Assembly (NCBI RefSeq): GCF_052324685.1
Contig: NW_027506880.1
Location: 1,161,001-1,225,000 of the forward strand
DNA from: Brachyhypopomus gauderio
Taxonomy: Eukaryota; Chordata; Actinopteri; Gymnotiformes; Hypopomidae
Length of the DNA stretch: 64,000 bases
Direction: 5' to 3'
A program made the position numbers and the translations under genes. The notes below the pieces were generated by a model. The model made no database searches. It saw only the letters and a list, made by a program, of their open reading frames with translations, and was not told the origin of the DNA. Below are positions 47,573-62,100 of the stretch, one piece after another (position 1 is the first letter of the stretch; the number at the start of each line of letters is the position of its first letter).

Positions 47573-48660
47573 AATGTGCTTCTGATTTCTTTAAATGGGT
47601 CTTGATTGTGTCATTTATTTTGGTGAAATGTTGACTCTTCTGTCTGACTGTCATTTTAAAAATGATAGTCCGATTGCTAATCAATAATCTATTGATAACG
47701 GATTGCATATCACTATGTTTTTCTTGTACACTGCATTCTATGTGCACTCCTGATATCACACCCTTCATTCTATGTGCACTCCCATTTGTGTCCGTGACCA
47801 ATCTTACAGTGCTTCTGCTATTCAGCCGCTCTGTGGTCGCCACTGATCTTGACTCCTCTTCCTCTCCTTCCAGTAGGGTAGTGGGGCTTCTCCCACTCAC
47901 TGAGGTCAACCAGCCTCTCAACGTACAGTCTTACAGTCAGCTCTCTCGGCCCTTATTAAAGTTATGGTCTGTACTTCCAAAGAAAGAACTGAGAACCAAA
48001 ACCACACTGAAACCAAGGTCAGAACACTGAAGAATACACATATGCACACAGAATGCACTTTTTTCATTTTTGCAACCTTCAAGAATTCAAAGTCTTTCAG
48101 GGAAAAAAGGAACCAATGGGCTGAAGAATGAAAACATCACCTGATTTGAAGATTCCTGGTTTCTGCTGTTTCATACTAATGGTGAAGGATATGTGAATAG
48201 AGGAATTTAGGGGATATGTTCACCCTGTTTCTGCCTTTTCATTACTGCCCCTTCAAGACAGTGGAGCAGCAGTGTACAAACACCACAGGACATGAATGCT
48301 GCAGGACACCACTTTGCGTCATCTGTGAACATGGACAAAATGGTCCAGGAGTGGTTCCACAAACATGGCAATTAGTTAACCCTGATGACCCACTGTGCCC
48401 ACCCACTTATAAAATCCCAATCCAAACGGACCTTGGCCAGTTGAGATGGTTAGACAAATCCAAAAAGACCTTGCTTGGATGGGATGGTAAGATGTGACAG
48501 TGTGTGCCAACACAACACTGTCCTAGGCAGCCCAGTGAGACTGCAGGTCACTAAATGACTGATGCTAAGTGAGTGCAGGATGATATTAAGAATGCTAATA
48601 TTTAATGTTGTTGCTCTTCTAGCATGTTTTGTTTGGTTTGTCGCAGCTTTAACAGTCACT
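47573..48660. other. gene-free stretch
   Basis: Open frames at 47662-48030 and 48216-48497 show no recognisable domain, splice partner or family. CATTCTATGTGCACTCC is directly duplicated around 47732 and 47766. Confidence 0.45.
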
Positions 48661-48699
48661 GTGAGAAAATTTCAACAACGCAAGTTGTGAAACAGTTAC

Positions 48700-48705
48700 T
48701 TTATT
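48700..48705 (-). terminator. candidate polyadenylation signal of the ARHGAP27-type gene
   Basis: AATAAA on the minus strand about 1.25 kb after the stop codon, followed by a GT-rich stretch in transcript direction. Another T-rich hexamer lies near 48842. The 3'UTR would be about 48.67-49.95 kb. Confidence 0.4.
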
Positions 48706-49952
48706 AAAATCTTGTTCGTTGTGGGTAATTTACAGCATAAATATGCCTTCTGTATGTACACCATGAAACCACTTAAAATTAAGCATACGAATGTGCCTTA
48801 TTACATAAAATATTAATGCTTTACAATTCTTTACATCTATGTTTTATTTCTTCAAGGATTAATCTTCGTCTATGTGCAAATATATTTTCCAGAGACAGGT
48901 ATCTATCCTTGCCTTAACAAATCTAACATATTATGCTGACCCTGTACAAGTAAACTATTGTTGCAAATTTACAGTTTTTAGTTGAAGTTTATCTTAAGCA
49001 TATTTCTATGTTGCAGGTGTTGGTACTAAATGAAGACAGACAACATGCTAATTTCTTTTTTTTAAATGGCAACAAAAATGAAAAATTTGATCTACATTCT
49101 CATCTCTAAAATGCTGTTTGTGAAGAGAGAATGAGTTTCTGCATAAAACTACAGCTTGCATGAGGGTTTCTGGGTTTGACTGTGTGGCAACCCTGGAGAA
49201 GCCTCTTACCCTGGAGAAGCCTCTTCTCCAGACCAAGCATCACTGTAAATGCAGCACTGCTGTAATGATACACAGTGCACAGGAGGACAACGTGGCGACT
49301 GTTGGCTGGACCTTTAGGGACATGAGATTGCTTATGGAACAGACTTGCAAACAAGTAAACACAAATGAGAGGGTCTGAAAGAAAGAGTCAGGGAACAGCT
49401 GCCTGAGTACAAGATGCCAAAATATCAACTACATTTTCCAGTTGAATATTAAAGTTAATCCTTCCTCTACATTTTTTCAAATCCTTGCCTAATGTTTCAT
49501 GTGTAAGATCTATATTTAATTCAGACTAAATTGTCTTCATATTCTGCCAGCAACTTAAACTGAATATTCTGTATATCATTCAATTTATAGGCAGCATGCA
49601 TTCTATTACACTGCAGTCATCTTTGTTGGTATTTAAGGAATACTTGATCCCAATATGCTAGCATGCCTAAGTGGTATCAGGAAATGAATGTAAAAGGGAA
49701 GATGTTAGCAATACGTCATCTGTGTAGTGCTAACTGAGCCTCCCCCACTTACAATCATTTTAGCAATATTCCAATTTTAGTTTACATATTCTTTTGTTTT
49801 GGGGAGAAACATATTAAAGAGCAGCAGAAATAGGATAGCTACATGCTACCTGAAGGTTTTACAATCACTTCTTGACTTTTCACCTCAAGACATCTGACGT
49901 AATCCTTAACTGTTTGACCTATGACAGATGTGTTGTCTGATTCACAATTGGT

Positions 49953-50127
49953 TCACATGTGGAAGATGGTCTCGAACTCGTTTAGGATGAATTCGATGAT
50001 CTGGTTCTGGAAGACCATGTACATGGTTAGGTTCGCTGACTCCACCTCCGGCTTGAGCAACGTCGGCCCGAAGACGATGGCCACATTCTGTACGGACATC
50101 CTGTTCTCTTCCCCATGTTCAATGACT
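49953..50127 (-). CDS. arhgap27: ARHGAP27-type terminal coding exon (stop)
   Basis: It encodes VIEHGEENRMSVQNVAIVFG then PTLLKPEVE and the tail through MVFQNQIIEFILNEFETIFH, with TGA at 49955-49953. NRMSVQNVAIVFGPTLL is RhoGAP block 3. The acceptor is CACCCTCAG. Confidence 0.96.
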
Positions 50128-53100
50128 CTGAGGGTGAGAAAAACAGTCAGAAAGACTGCCTCTGTATGCAATCCCAGACTATTAGCTTGGGTAAATTCAC
50201 CAGCCTCTTGAATTTAATTCATTTAGAACAAATAAACATGCATCTTAAATCAAAACTGTTATTTTGAAAATTTTGACAACTGTGGTCCCTGGGCCTTCCT
50301 ATGTAATGGGGGAAAATGGAGAAACATACTTCCTCAGATGGCTGAATAGCACCTCCATAGTATCGTGATTAGATGGTGGTAAAGACTTCACCAGATCACT
50401 CATATAGGACACTCTGCTGTTGTAGTCTGGGATTTCTATCATAAATCACACACACAAATACAAAAAGATCTATCTACAATGAACTTTGTAATGCCACACG
50501 CTCAGTCTGATTTCCCATGTAATTATGGCAAGACAAGTTTAGAAAACTTTTCATAGACAGTGGCAATTCAAAGTGCTTCACATAAAAAAACTCAAATAAC
50601 AAACTATTTCATCTAATCTCAGGAAGGTTAAAAAAGGCCCTTAAAGGCCCTGAACCCAATCACCTGGTGCTATACAAATACATCAATTAAAATGTCTTCG
50701 ATAACAGTAATGTTGGACATTTTAACCATGATATCTGTAGGTCATGATGGAGAGGATACAGGCTAAATTGCAGATGTAAATGTCCCAGTGACATGTCTGA
50801 TTATGATATTATTAAGATTTTGGAGCTTAAAAGATGCAAATTGGAAACATTGCTTAGTTGATACTAATTCAGGGGCCATTTATTATATGAAATTGTTAGC
50901 ATGTCAACCATGGTAAATAGTTATAATTAAGGCTATCGTTGATGGAGCTGGAGAAAAAGGGTAGTCTAGATGAGTAATGTGGTGGACATCCTGCATTCAG
51001 CCTTGCTGCATTCTCTCCATGGGAACAAATGAGGGGATGCTCACTGATGCCCTGCACAAAGCTGTTGAAGTGGCTGTAGGGGAACAGCGGCTCCTGCAGC
51101 TCCCGGAAGAAGAGCTTAAGTGCCCCGGTAATGACGTGGATGTCCCAGTGACCCTCCTCCAGGTTCAGATCCTCTGCAGACAAGACAATATGCACTGAGA
51201 TCTGAGGACAATTCAATGAAGGTTGCCAAACAGCGGATATATCAAGATCATCTAGAATGCATTTAAACAGCACAGAAAATGAAATTTGAATTGGACAGGA
51301 ACAACAAGAGTACCATGGTCAGCCTTGAAACGCAGTTTCTGAATCACGGCCAAGTTCCCACTGACTCTGTAGATCCCATCCACCCCTAAACCTGACAACA
51401 TTGGAAAAATCGAGGTTAAGACTCTCACTACACCATTCAAACATTCAAAATAAGATTTTTTTGAACATTCAAAATAATATTTTAATTTTTTTTTATCTAA
51501 CAGGAACACACCTCTTTTCTCCACTGTCCAAATGCACTTCTCAACAAAGGTAGGCACAGTCCGTTTCTCTTGGGCGCAGAGGTTTGGCAGGTGACAGCCA
51601 AACACATTTTCTGCATCAAATGGGAAAATGATTGATGATGGGCAACACGGCCCAGGGCCCATATGGAGCATAGAATAGGAGCCTTCATCTCACCTCTGAT
51701 GTAGCCCCTGTCTTTGACCGACTGCAATGTGGGCCTCTTCAGGAGAAACTTCCGTAGCTTGTTGCGAACCTTCTTCGGGTCTGCCTCAGTTGTTGAGTTG
51801 GAAGAAGCGTGTCGCCCTGCTGATTGTCAAGCAGAGTGAGATAATGGGCTCTTAAGTAATGGCCCAGTGAAATGTAATGTTCTATGTCGAAATGGGCTTC
51901 CTACAAGTACTGCGGAGGAGTGAACTCTAAAATCTTTCTAGATTTAGTGTTTAGACACATTCTTCAGTCACCATTGTTCATCCTTTGCCTGTCTATGGGG
52001 AATCTGTCTTCCCTTTCTGTACTGGAGGACTTCTCACTGATCTCCTCTTCATCCTCAGAGTGGTGGTGCTCCATTTCCTGAGTCAGAGACAGAAAGAGAG
52101 ATTCAGACACAGAGAGTCAGAGAAAGAAAGGGAGAGAGTCAGAGAAAGAGAATCAGAGACAGAAAATGTTAGAGAGAGAAAGTCAGATAGAGTTAGAGAC
52201 CAAGAGAGATAGAGAGATAGACAGCATCAGAGACAGAGAGAGATAGAGAGATAGACAGCATCAGAGACACAGAGAGAGTCAGAGATAGCCAAATAAATCA
52301 AGAGAGAAACATACAAGCAGAATAAAACAGAGCTATGTTTCTTCAGAGCATTCATAAAACCATGAGTATATCAATATCATTACACCTTAACACTCATATC
52401 AAGTGCATAATAACATTTCAAACATGAGTGTCTGACAAGACAGCTTCAGGCTTACCAGCAGCCGAATGGTATCTACGATGACTTTGTGCCAGTCGTTGAT
52501 GATGGCATCGGTGTCATACTGAATCAAGAACTCTGCGCCAGCTCGACTCCTCAGCTAAAGGCACAAGCACATACTCTTTATTTGACACTACAGCACACCA
52601 TAATGGTTACTGGATGACATTTGTGAACGGTTTCTTTACCTCAAGCACGTTTTTCTTGCTCGACTTCTCTTTGGCAGCCCAACCAATAGTTGCTCCTCTT
52701 AAATCCACGGCAAACTCAGTGACAATCTGATTGGTCCTGCTCTGTGAGCACAGAAGGTCACTGATCTAAGTAAGCGATGATGGTGGGTTCTGGTGACTCA
52801 TGATGACTCATGATGGTGGGTTCTGGTCCTTCACCATTGTGGCACTCACCGAAGCACTGCCTGGGGTAGACTTTGGGTCCTTGTGGAACGTCAGAATCCC
52901 TCCATGGAGAACAGTCCACGAACTAGCCCAGTTCTTTCTGAAGGAAGAAATACTGTTTTTAAAATCAAACCCATTAATCCCCCTCCAACTCTAATTTGCA
53001 ATGCTAACTCAACTGATTTTTTAACAACGTAAACTTACAGTAAGAATATTTCATTACCTTACTTTTTTCCCATTTTCAGATATCTTTGTTTTGTTAAGAA

Positions 53101-56078
53101 TTCCAGCTTTTTCCAAATTTGACACCTGAAGAAAACGATTAGTAACAGGTCAGCTTGTGTTGTAATCCCAGTTCTTTGGGAGTTTGGAAAGGTAAAAGGT
53201 AGCAGGGATGTTTGGACGCACCTTCATGGAAGAAAAGCAGTAAACCAGCACTATGTTCTCATGACCACATATCCCCATTCAAAACGCATGTTTGTGTAAA
53301 CTGTGATTATCTTCATTCTTGTTTCTTGCCTATATTTATATGCTTAATCACTAATAGATATTCAGCATTTTTTCATTTTTTTCTATATTTTTTAGGTGTG
53401 ATAAACAGATAATTGTAGATAATGTTAGAGCAGGACTCTCATCTCAAGGTGCAAGTATCATTTTCACTGTTTAACCACCAGGAGGCAGCATCTTATTTCA
53501 GTGATATAGGCAGGGCTGCTGAGGCATCAACTAGCCTCAACAGTTATCCAGTGGACAGTTTAAGAACTCTATTCAATGCACAATAGCACTGATTAAAGAC
53601 CATTAGTGTTTGTATATGAATGTGTGAGAGAGGGAGGGAGGGAGAGGGCGAGAGAGAGAAAGACAAAAGCTAAAAGTTTAGTGAGTAACGTGATCATGGG
53701 AACCTATTTGAGGAAGAGTAATGCAGAAAGCAGAACAGCTCATTGTATCTTCTCTGACTGAAATTTCATAACTGACAATGAGTGAAAACAAAGATGAAAA
53801 GAGGACTATTCCAGAACTTTCAGCGTAATTTCGGTGTTGAGTGTCTGTAGCACACAGTAGGTCTTCAAGGTAACGATGAAAACTGCTGGACTATTAATTT
53901 AACATGAGATACAAGCAGAGTCTGTTCAAATATACCACCACTCTTCACTTATAAAGTTGTAATCTGTCAGTGTATCATGCTGCAAGTGACAGCAATATAG
54001 TTGAACATTGCAACTTATTCAAGTTGTACAGCCCTTTAAGAAATTATATATTATGCTAAAATATTAAAGCACAATACAGCTTCCAGTCACTATATCCAAC
54101 ACCAGAGTCCCTGGACAAAGCCGAATGAAGCCGCACAGCTGACCCAGAGCCCATACTGAAGTGGGAGTTTGTCAAAAAGGGAAATGTACACAATTCTTCA
54201 CTTCGCTGACCAAAGAGATGTTTGGGTTCTTTCTCAGTTTTGCAGTGGAACTATGAGCTTGATTCACTGTAATGTTACTTGATTTACTTGATTTTTTCAT
54301 ACCAGTTATAAAAGCTTTTAAAAAATTAGTTTTAACAGCTTTACAGGAATTCCGGTCTAGATCTTGATCTGGATGCAGATCTTTATGCAGAATCTTTATG
54401 CAGATTTGCTGATGTGCACAAACTTTTGCAGTTTTGTGTAGTCTTTTATAGTTGTGTTTATAAGCAACAGTGCTGTGTGCAGCTTGTATATTTTTTGCAG
54501 CAAAATATTTTGGTGTGCTGAAATCCAGTACGTGTTAGATTGGTCTCATAGCCCTGATGCATAACTAACAAAGAAAATGTCAGTAACCAAATTTTCTTTG
54601 GTTTTCTGGTGCCCATTTAGTGGAAAACTGTGTACATTCACATGTTTTTTGTTTTATTTTGCTGAATGATGCTTCCAGTTCCCTCCACCATGTTTCTCGG
54701 CCCATTAGATGAACATCAAGGCAAAAACGCACTTTCTGTTGCTCAAAGTCTGAGCTCTGATTTGAAAAGTTCTTGTCAGACTCAGTTCCATCAGCCTTCG
54801 ATGGCGAAACCTAGTAATCAATCAGAGAACATCATCAGTAATGTAGGTGCTTCTGTGCGTTAGTCTTTGTAGTCTTCTTTTTTTGTTAAGAAGAATGTTA
54901 AGCACATATACCCCCCATAGGTAATCTCCTGGCTCTAGCACCAACAGAAATGTGATGTTAATTGTGCAGGTTTGAAACAGGTGTCTTACGTTATGCTGCA
55001 TTTCTGGAGAGCTGGACGTGTCGCTGTCAGATGCATTCCGGCGATGACTCAGGGAAAATTTCTGTTAAGTTAAAAAAAAAAAAGGTTTTTCTCATTTTCA
55101 CAAATCATACAATGACGACTTCATTCCACACAACCACGGGAGTGGTTTATGCTAAGCTAAGAGACAGACATCCAATACAGAAGTCTAAACACCACACTTT
55201 TCAGTAGTGTAATCCTGAATTAACTATGCACTAGGTTCACTGTGTAATTCAGTTGTTTAATATGAATAAGAATATCATCAAATAGTTTCCTGAGCAAAGA
55301 TTGGGTTTGGTATGCCAGATCAGGTTTGGTATGACAGATTTGGGTTCAGTGTGAAACTACAAACATATACAATAATCAATAAGTAGAATGATTTAGATCA
55401 AAAAGGCCCTTAATCAATAACATGACTGTGTGATCACTCGTCGTAAGTAAGCACATAGGCTAGCATGTCGCTACACAAGCGGCATGTCATAATAGGGTTT
55501 TCAAGGTGATACATATAGCATCCTATCAAATAATGACACAATAAGAACCTCTGACAGAGAGCACAAACTACACTTTTCCCATGATCCTTTATTATATTTT
55601 TCCAAACACCAAAACAAACACAGTAAATGTTAACAGGTCTTAATTAATATTTTTAATTAATTGATTTGTGAATGAAACTGCCTCTTATTCAAATGGTAAA
55701 ATGTGCCAGATCTTTCATGACATTTAACCAATAACTACAGGCTATATGGTCAGGGTATCTAGTAAATGTGTTTTTGAGAGTGCACATCTACATGTTTGCG
55801 CTTACTTACAGTCCCTGTGCAAGTGAGAGCTTTAAATAGAGCAGTGCCATAATAAAACGAGGCTCAGGTGTGAGATGCAGCATGGTTAGAAAGCACTTGG
55901 TCAACCACAAAGGGCGGAGAGTCACGATCAGTTGTGTGAGTGTGATGCCTCTGGTCTCTGCTCTCTGAGAAGTGTGGCGGAAAGTGGAAGAGGAACTACA
56001 AAAAAGGTGTTGCTGGCAGTCACCCACACGCGGCATGTCCAGAACTGGAACGACCACTCTGTGAACGTGTGTGTGTGT

Positions 56079-56121
<43 letters not shown>

Positions 56122-59100
56122 TGTGTGTGTGTGCACCTCATCCTGAGATCCAGTGCTATTCCTCCACGTCCTCGACGCTCCGAGTTGATCCTGCTCCAGC
56201 GTCCTCCGGTCGGCCAAGTGACACTGTCCCATGTCTGCAGAAAGCTGGAGAGAGAGGAGGAGCTGAACCCAAATCTTCTCCAACAACACTGCTGTCATCA
56301 TCAGAGACAACGTGCCTCATGCAGGAACCTTTCTACAGTTTTGCTCCAAGTCTCTCGTCCTGAGCACACAACACGCTTGTTATTGTACCAAATCATAAAT
56401 GACCTTAATCGTTTCTCCACACGCCTTCAAACTCATGATCAGTCGAATAGCACAATACACATAACACTCCATAATACGCATAACTGTACAAGAACATTGC
56501 ATTGTTTCTTATCTTGGTCCTGACACAGAACCTCACATTAAATCTATCTATGTGCCCCACTTTTATATCTGCCCTTATTTATTTATCTACATATTATCTA
56601 CATCTTAATTTTCCAATCACTCCACTGTGTCTTTTGCAGTGCTGTGTATAAACAACTGCATGCTATGAGCTACTGTGACCAAGAACCAGTTCCTTGTGTG
56701 TGTGAACACAAGTTTGGCCACTAAAGCTTGCTTCTGATTCTCTATTCATAAAAGTGAGTGTGTTCATGAAAATTGCAAATAAGCATGTCTGACAGGCCAA
56801 AAATGCCTTACACGTCTAAGTGCCCTGCCCGGTTTGTCTGGAAATGTCATTCATAAAAACACCAACTATGGGAAAAAAGAGCAGCCTTCTGCAAGACAAA
56901 CGTCACTAACATAACTTCACAACAACATCAGCAGTAGAGATATAAAAACCAGAAGGAGGCAAGAACTGGAAGACCAGTGTCTGAGTTGTGCACACTTTTT
57001 TAGGGTCCGCACCATCACCATCACCATCACTAAGTCTGATATGGAACACTTTCACACGATAGGTCTCAAAGCACGGAGGAAGGTGATTTGTTGGAAGGGG
57101 GACTTAGGGAAGACCCATGAATAAAGACCTGTCATGAGAGCGGAGACTGGTCTGCACTGCTGTTTCAACCAAAGATGTTCTTCTGGAAAGCGAATGTCCA
57201 TAATCGATATTATGAATTGTTAAATGACAAAATTGAACTTCAAATGGAGGTTGACATCTCATCTACATGTATACTCACCGTCCACTTTTTTAGGTACACC
57301 TGTCCAATTGCTCATCAACACAAATGTCAAATCAGCCAATCATATGACAAGAACTCAATGCATTTAGGCATTTAGACATGGCCAAGACAATCTGAGGCAG
57401 TTCAATTTGAGCATCAGAATGGGGAAGATAGGTGATATAAGTGACTTTGAACGTGGCATGGTTGTTGGTGCCAGACAGGATGATCTGAGTATTTCAGAAA
57501 CTGCTGATCTACTGGGATTTTCACACACAACCATCTCTAGGGTTTACAGAGAATTGTCTGATGAGTCTCAATTTCTGCTGCGCAGGTAGGGTCAGAATTT
57601 GGTGTCAACAACATGAAAGCATAGATCCATCCTGCCTTGTATCAACGGTTCAGGCTGGTGGTGGTGGTGCAATGGTGTGGGGGATATTTTCCTAGCACAC
57701 TTTGGGCCCATTAGTACCAATTGAGCATCATGTCAATGCCACAGCCTACCTGAGTATTGTTGCTGACCATGTATGTCCATCCCTTTATGACCACAGTGTA
57801 CCCATCTTCTGATGGCTACTTCCAGCAGGGTAACACGCCATGTCATAAAGCGTGAATCATCTCAGACTGGTTTCTTGAACACAACAATGAGTTCACTGTA
57901 CTCGAATGGCCTCCACAGTCACCAGATCTCAATCCAACAGAGCTCCTTCGGGATGTGGTGGAACGGGAGATTCACATCATGGATTTGAAGCCGACAAATC
58001 TACAGTAACCGCATGATGCTATCATGTCAATATGGACCAGACTCTCTCAGGAATGTTTCCAGTACCTTGTTGAATCTATGCCATGAAGGATTAAGGCAGT
58101 TCTGAAGACAAAAGGGGGTCCATCTCGGTACTAGCAAGGTGTAATTAATAAAGTGGTGGGTGAGTGTATATTCGTTAAAATCAACACACTGCAATGGTTA
58201 ACATGGTTATTGTTCTTTGGGGAACAGTACTATGTGATTTGGACTTGGGTTGCTTATAAATTTGTTTCTGCTTAAGAGAAAATTTTAATATTAATAAAAT
58301 ATTTTTAATATAACTTTTTTATTTGGGACATGATCTCATGTTGCTTGTATGAGAGTTGCTTGCCACCAATTTTAGTGTGTTTGTGTCTTGAGGGACATTA
58401 TATAAAAGAGAGTTAGTAACACTGCCTACAAAAAAGTAAACTTACTTAGGGAGTTTAAACTTACATTTCCCTAACCCTAACCCTGATTTATAAGATGAAG
58501 TTCAGTACAGGTTCAGTTTCAAATATATGGGACCATAGATATATGGTGTTTGGTTTGTTAATCAGTAATACCAAGTGACATTCAGATACATGTGACACTC
58601 AACTAACAAAATTTCAGTTAAGGTCAGGGGTTTGGGAAAAACAACAACAAAAACAGAACCAGGGCCAGATCGGAAAGAAAGGAGCTTCAAACCTCGGGCA
58701 AGTTCCACTGGGACTTGGAGCCGTCTCTCAGGTAGTAGTAGGTCTGTCCCCGATCATCCAGAGACTTGATCCACTGTCCACACAAACATCTACTTTAAGC
58801 TATATCCAAATATGAGAACGCCCCACCAGTCACACACAGCCCTACAGGTCGTGCAGGTCAAAGGTGAACTCATCAGCTAAAACACGTTAAGGCCACATGC
58901 CTGTGGGTGTCAAAGGTCAAGCGTGCAGTACCTGCTCCTGAGTGTACTCGCTGGTGAATATCCAGGCTCCGTCTGCATCTATACTGAGCCGCCAGCCCGG
59001 CGGGGCATTTCGATCCAGACATGCCCGGGGGATGAATGCCTTCTTCACGTGGGCCAGAGTGTACTCTGGGATCAGGGCAAAGGATGAAGGCGAGCCAGCG

Positions 59101-62100
59101 ACTTCCTGCCCCAATGATGCTGAGAAATCTTCTTCAGCAGGGTAGTCTTCCTCAGGCAGGGGGGGCTAATGACATGGGTGAACACCATTAGTAACAATCA
59201 TAGATCTACAGTATTTAGACATACAGAACTGTCTTCTAGTCATTTGCAGATCAAGTACCATTTTTACAGCACAAAAATGACAAATTTTGACATTTAAAAA
59301 ATATATAACAATGCTTATGCATGAGTAACTGAAATAAATTCCAAATCAGAAATGGGCCAGAGATCTACAATAGATTATATAATAAATGTAAATTAAGCCC
59401 ATTTTTGTAGTTTTCCAGGTATCCAGCACCATTGTGTGAAAGCTTTCACTGGTGATATTGTAATAGCCCTTCTAAACACAAGCCCTGCAGCAGTTTCAAA
59501 TACTGACTGGTCCTTCAAGCCCTTAACCATTATCTTGGTTCACCAGCTCGCATTTGAACACATGCTGCAGCTCCAGTGTCTCATGCACACTGTCCGTACC
59601 GGTTCCCCATCTCGGAGGCTGTTACAGCGCCCCAACTGTTCCTCTGGAGGGTCCCAGGAGCTCTCCCCAGAGACGGGGTTGAAGAAGTAGTGCCTGCCCG
59701 TGTTCTCGTCCAACACCCTCTCCCACCCCGAGGCCCAGCACAGCGGGGATGGCCCTGCCGGAGAGCAGACTGGCGACGGGGAGGGGGGACGCTCCTCCGC
59801 CTCAGGTTCCATGGGCTGACTGAGCGGGGGGTCCCACGTGCTGCGGCCGGAGGCGGGGTGGTAGTAGAAAGGACGTCCGCTCTCCCGGTCAGTGTGCGCC
59901 TCCCATTCCTCAGAGCTGAGGCGCGGCGTGTTGGGGGAGCCAGGAGTGTCCGAGGCCTCCCAGGAGGAGGAGAGGCCCTGGGGGGTGGCGGAGACGCTAC
60001 GGCGGGTCCTGGGGACGTTCACGTAGACCGCCGATACGTCATCATCCTCGTCCTGCAAAATGAGAAGGTGTGATTGAAACGGCGGGAAAGTTATACTTGT
60101 CATGAAAGCAAGACACTCTTATACTACATGATTTTTTCTTGTATACTACAAATATTTTTCTCTGCTACATACCATGAAAAATGAGTACTTTGCGCAAACG
60201 TTTTTTTTACACGTTTGCGCAAGCAACTTGACATTCACTGTGTACTCAAGCCAGATGATTATGCATACACAAAAACACCCAAGAACTGCCAATGGAACAT
60301 CTACCTCATCACCGCCATAAACGAAAACCATAATGTGAAAATAGCTGTGTGGGACGCTCATTTTTTTTGACTAGACACCGACACCCACACAACCATTCTC
60401 ACCCCGTTTTGAGAGACACGGAAGTTTCTTAATAGCCTGCAAGTATACTTGCTTAAAAAACACTTCCTTTAGGGACAGGAAATAGAACGAGCGTAGTGTG
60501 TCAAAGAAACAGACATCACACACAGATGAGCCATACTTGCACAGTGTTTTCGTTTATCCTATTTAGACGGACACAAATGCCACAGAGCAGATCCGCTCTT
60601 TGACCACAGAGAGACAAAGGCCTCTAAGCCAGACACTAATTTGAGAAACCAAAACAGCCGTGTGTCCTGATGCTGAAATTGGTGTTTAAGCACGATAGCC
60701 GCGATGTTTCCAGTCCAGCAAGTATGACGATATGACTTATGACATATGACTTATGGCAAAAAAGTTTTTGCTGGGTGTAGTAAGACAATACTGAAAAAAT
60801 GTTGACATGGTTAATGAAATATTAGGAAATGAGGGATTGCTACACAATTAAGGAAGACTGAAGATCTGTTCAAAAGACAACAGACAATATAATACATATT
60901 CTTTACTGAACATGCATGGTACACACACTGAGTCATAAGGATTATTTGAATTACAGATTTTAAAGGTGAATCAATTTAATGCAACTTCCGGGCCATGTCG
61001 CGCAGGCTAGGATTATATTGCTATACACATACAGAAGGTTTGAGCATTAACTGAAATATTAACCCCTCTGGAGGAGAACCTGACACCTCTGAATAGGCAG
61101 AACCCGGTTCTGAAGATGAGACCAGCACACACATTAGGTCATAAGGGACAAGTCCCGAGCTCACCTGGAACCTCACTAGTGGCCTCTGAGAACGCACCCC
61201 TCTTTTGACATATCTCTGAGGGAGACAGAAGAACAGGGAAGAAAATGGAAGACAACGAGAAAGAAAGGAGAGAGTTTAAAACTCAGAGAGCCATGAGTCA
61301 GTGGGGACCACCACCTGGTCCCCTCCAACACCCCCCCCCCCCCCCCCCCCCCCCAACCATAGTTCCTTTTGTGCCCACTGTGATTTTATATTCACTGGAA
61401 CGTATTCCGTTACACACAAGGGCAACACCAGCATTTGAGAACTGGAAAAGGAAGAGAAAGTTTTGAGGGAATGTGACAAAAAAGAGAACAGGCGAGAATA
61501 AGTGCTTAAGGGAATTCTGAAAGTCCCCGGTGCGAATGTATGCCACCTTTTTCAGGATAAAATTAGATGAGCTCAATGCGTTGAGCCAAGAGAGACAGCA
61601 GTATACCCTGCATATGTCACTTAACAAGTAGGCTAAGAGAAAGGGAAAGAAATAACTGGAGTGTTAGGGAGATAGAGAGAGAGAAAGAATAGAAAAGAGA
61701 AGGAGTGGGGGGAGAGACCAGGAGAGACTGAGGATGGGAGACATAAAAGATCTGGATTGATAGACAGAGGCCCACTATACATATTTGTACCAAGCAAACA
61801 GAGTTCCCGATGTCGCTCATTATCAACAGCCAACAATTCATTGCCCTCACATTACTAGTCAGTGTATTCTGCAGTGGTTTTGAGTGATGTGGATCAGGCA
61901 AATATTTTAATAAGAGTCAAGGGACCAAAAATGTCACAACCTAATCTCTACAACAATCACTTGGTCAATTAGTGTATTGACAGTCTCCAAATGCTTGAAC
62001 TTCAATGAGATAAAATAGCTATATAAGCAGTACTGGCTAGGAGCGTGCTTTGGCAGTGTCTGATATTGACACTTATTTGACCCAGCATTCTGGAGGGAGT

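Noticed and set aside
47662..48030. 122-codon plus-strand open frame between Tc1 relic and RhoGAP gene.
   Set aside because: No domain, signal, splice partner or family likeness; contains a direct duplication.
48216..48497. 93-codon plus-strand frame with several Cys residues.
   Set aside because: No recognisable cysteine-spacing family, no supporting exon structure; likely chance.
56137..56234. Possible extra RhoGAP exon between WW3 and the linker exon (CTGCAG acceptor, GTGCAC donor).
   Set aside because: The length is 98 nt, which breaks the phase-0 join between 58693 and 55061. Neither frame resembles the family, and the donor is part of a GT microsatellite.
59576..60073. 165-codon plus-strand frame opposite the WW exon.
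   Set aside because: Antisense to a well-supported exon; Arg/Gly-rich composition typical of antisense GC-rich coding DNA.
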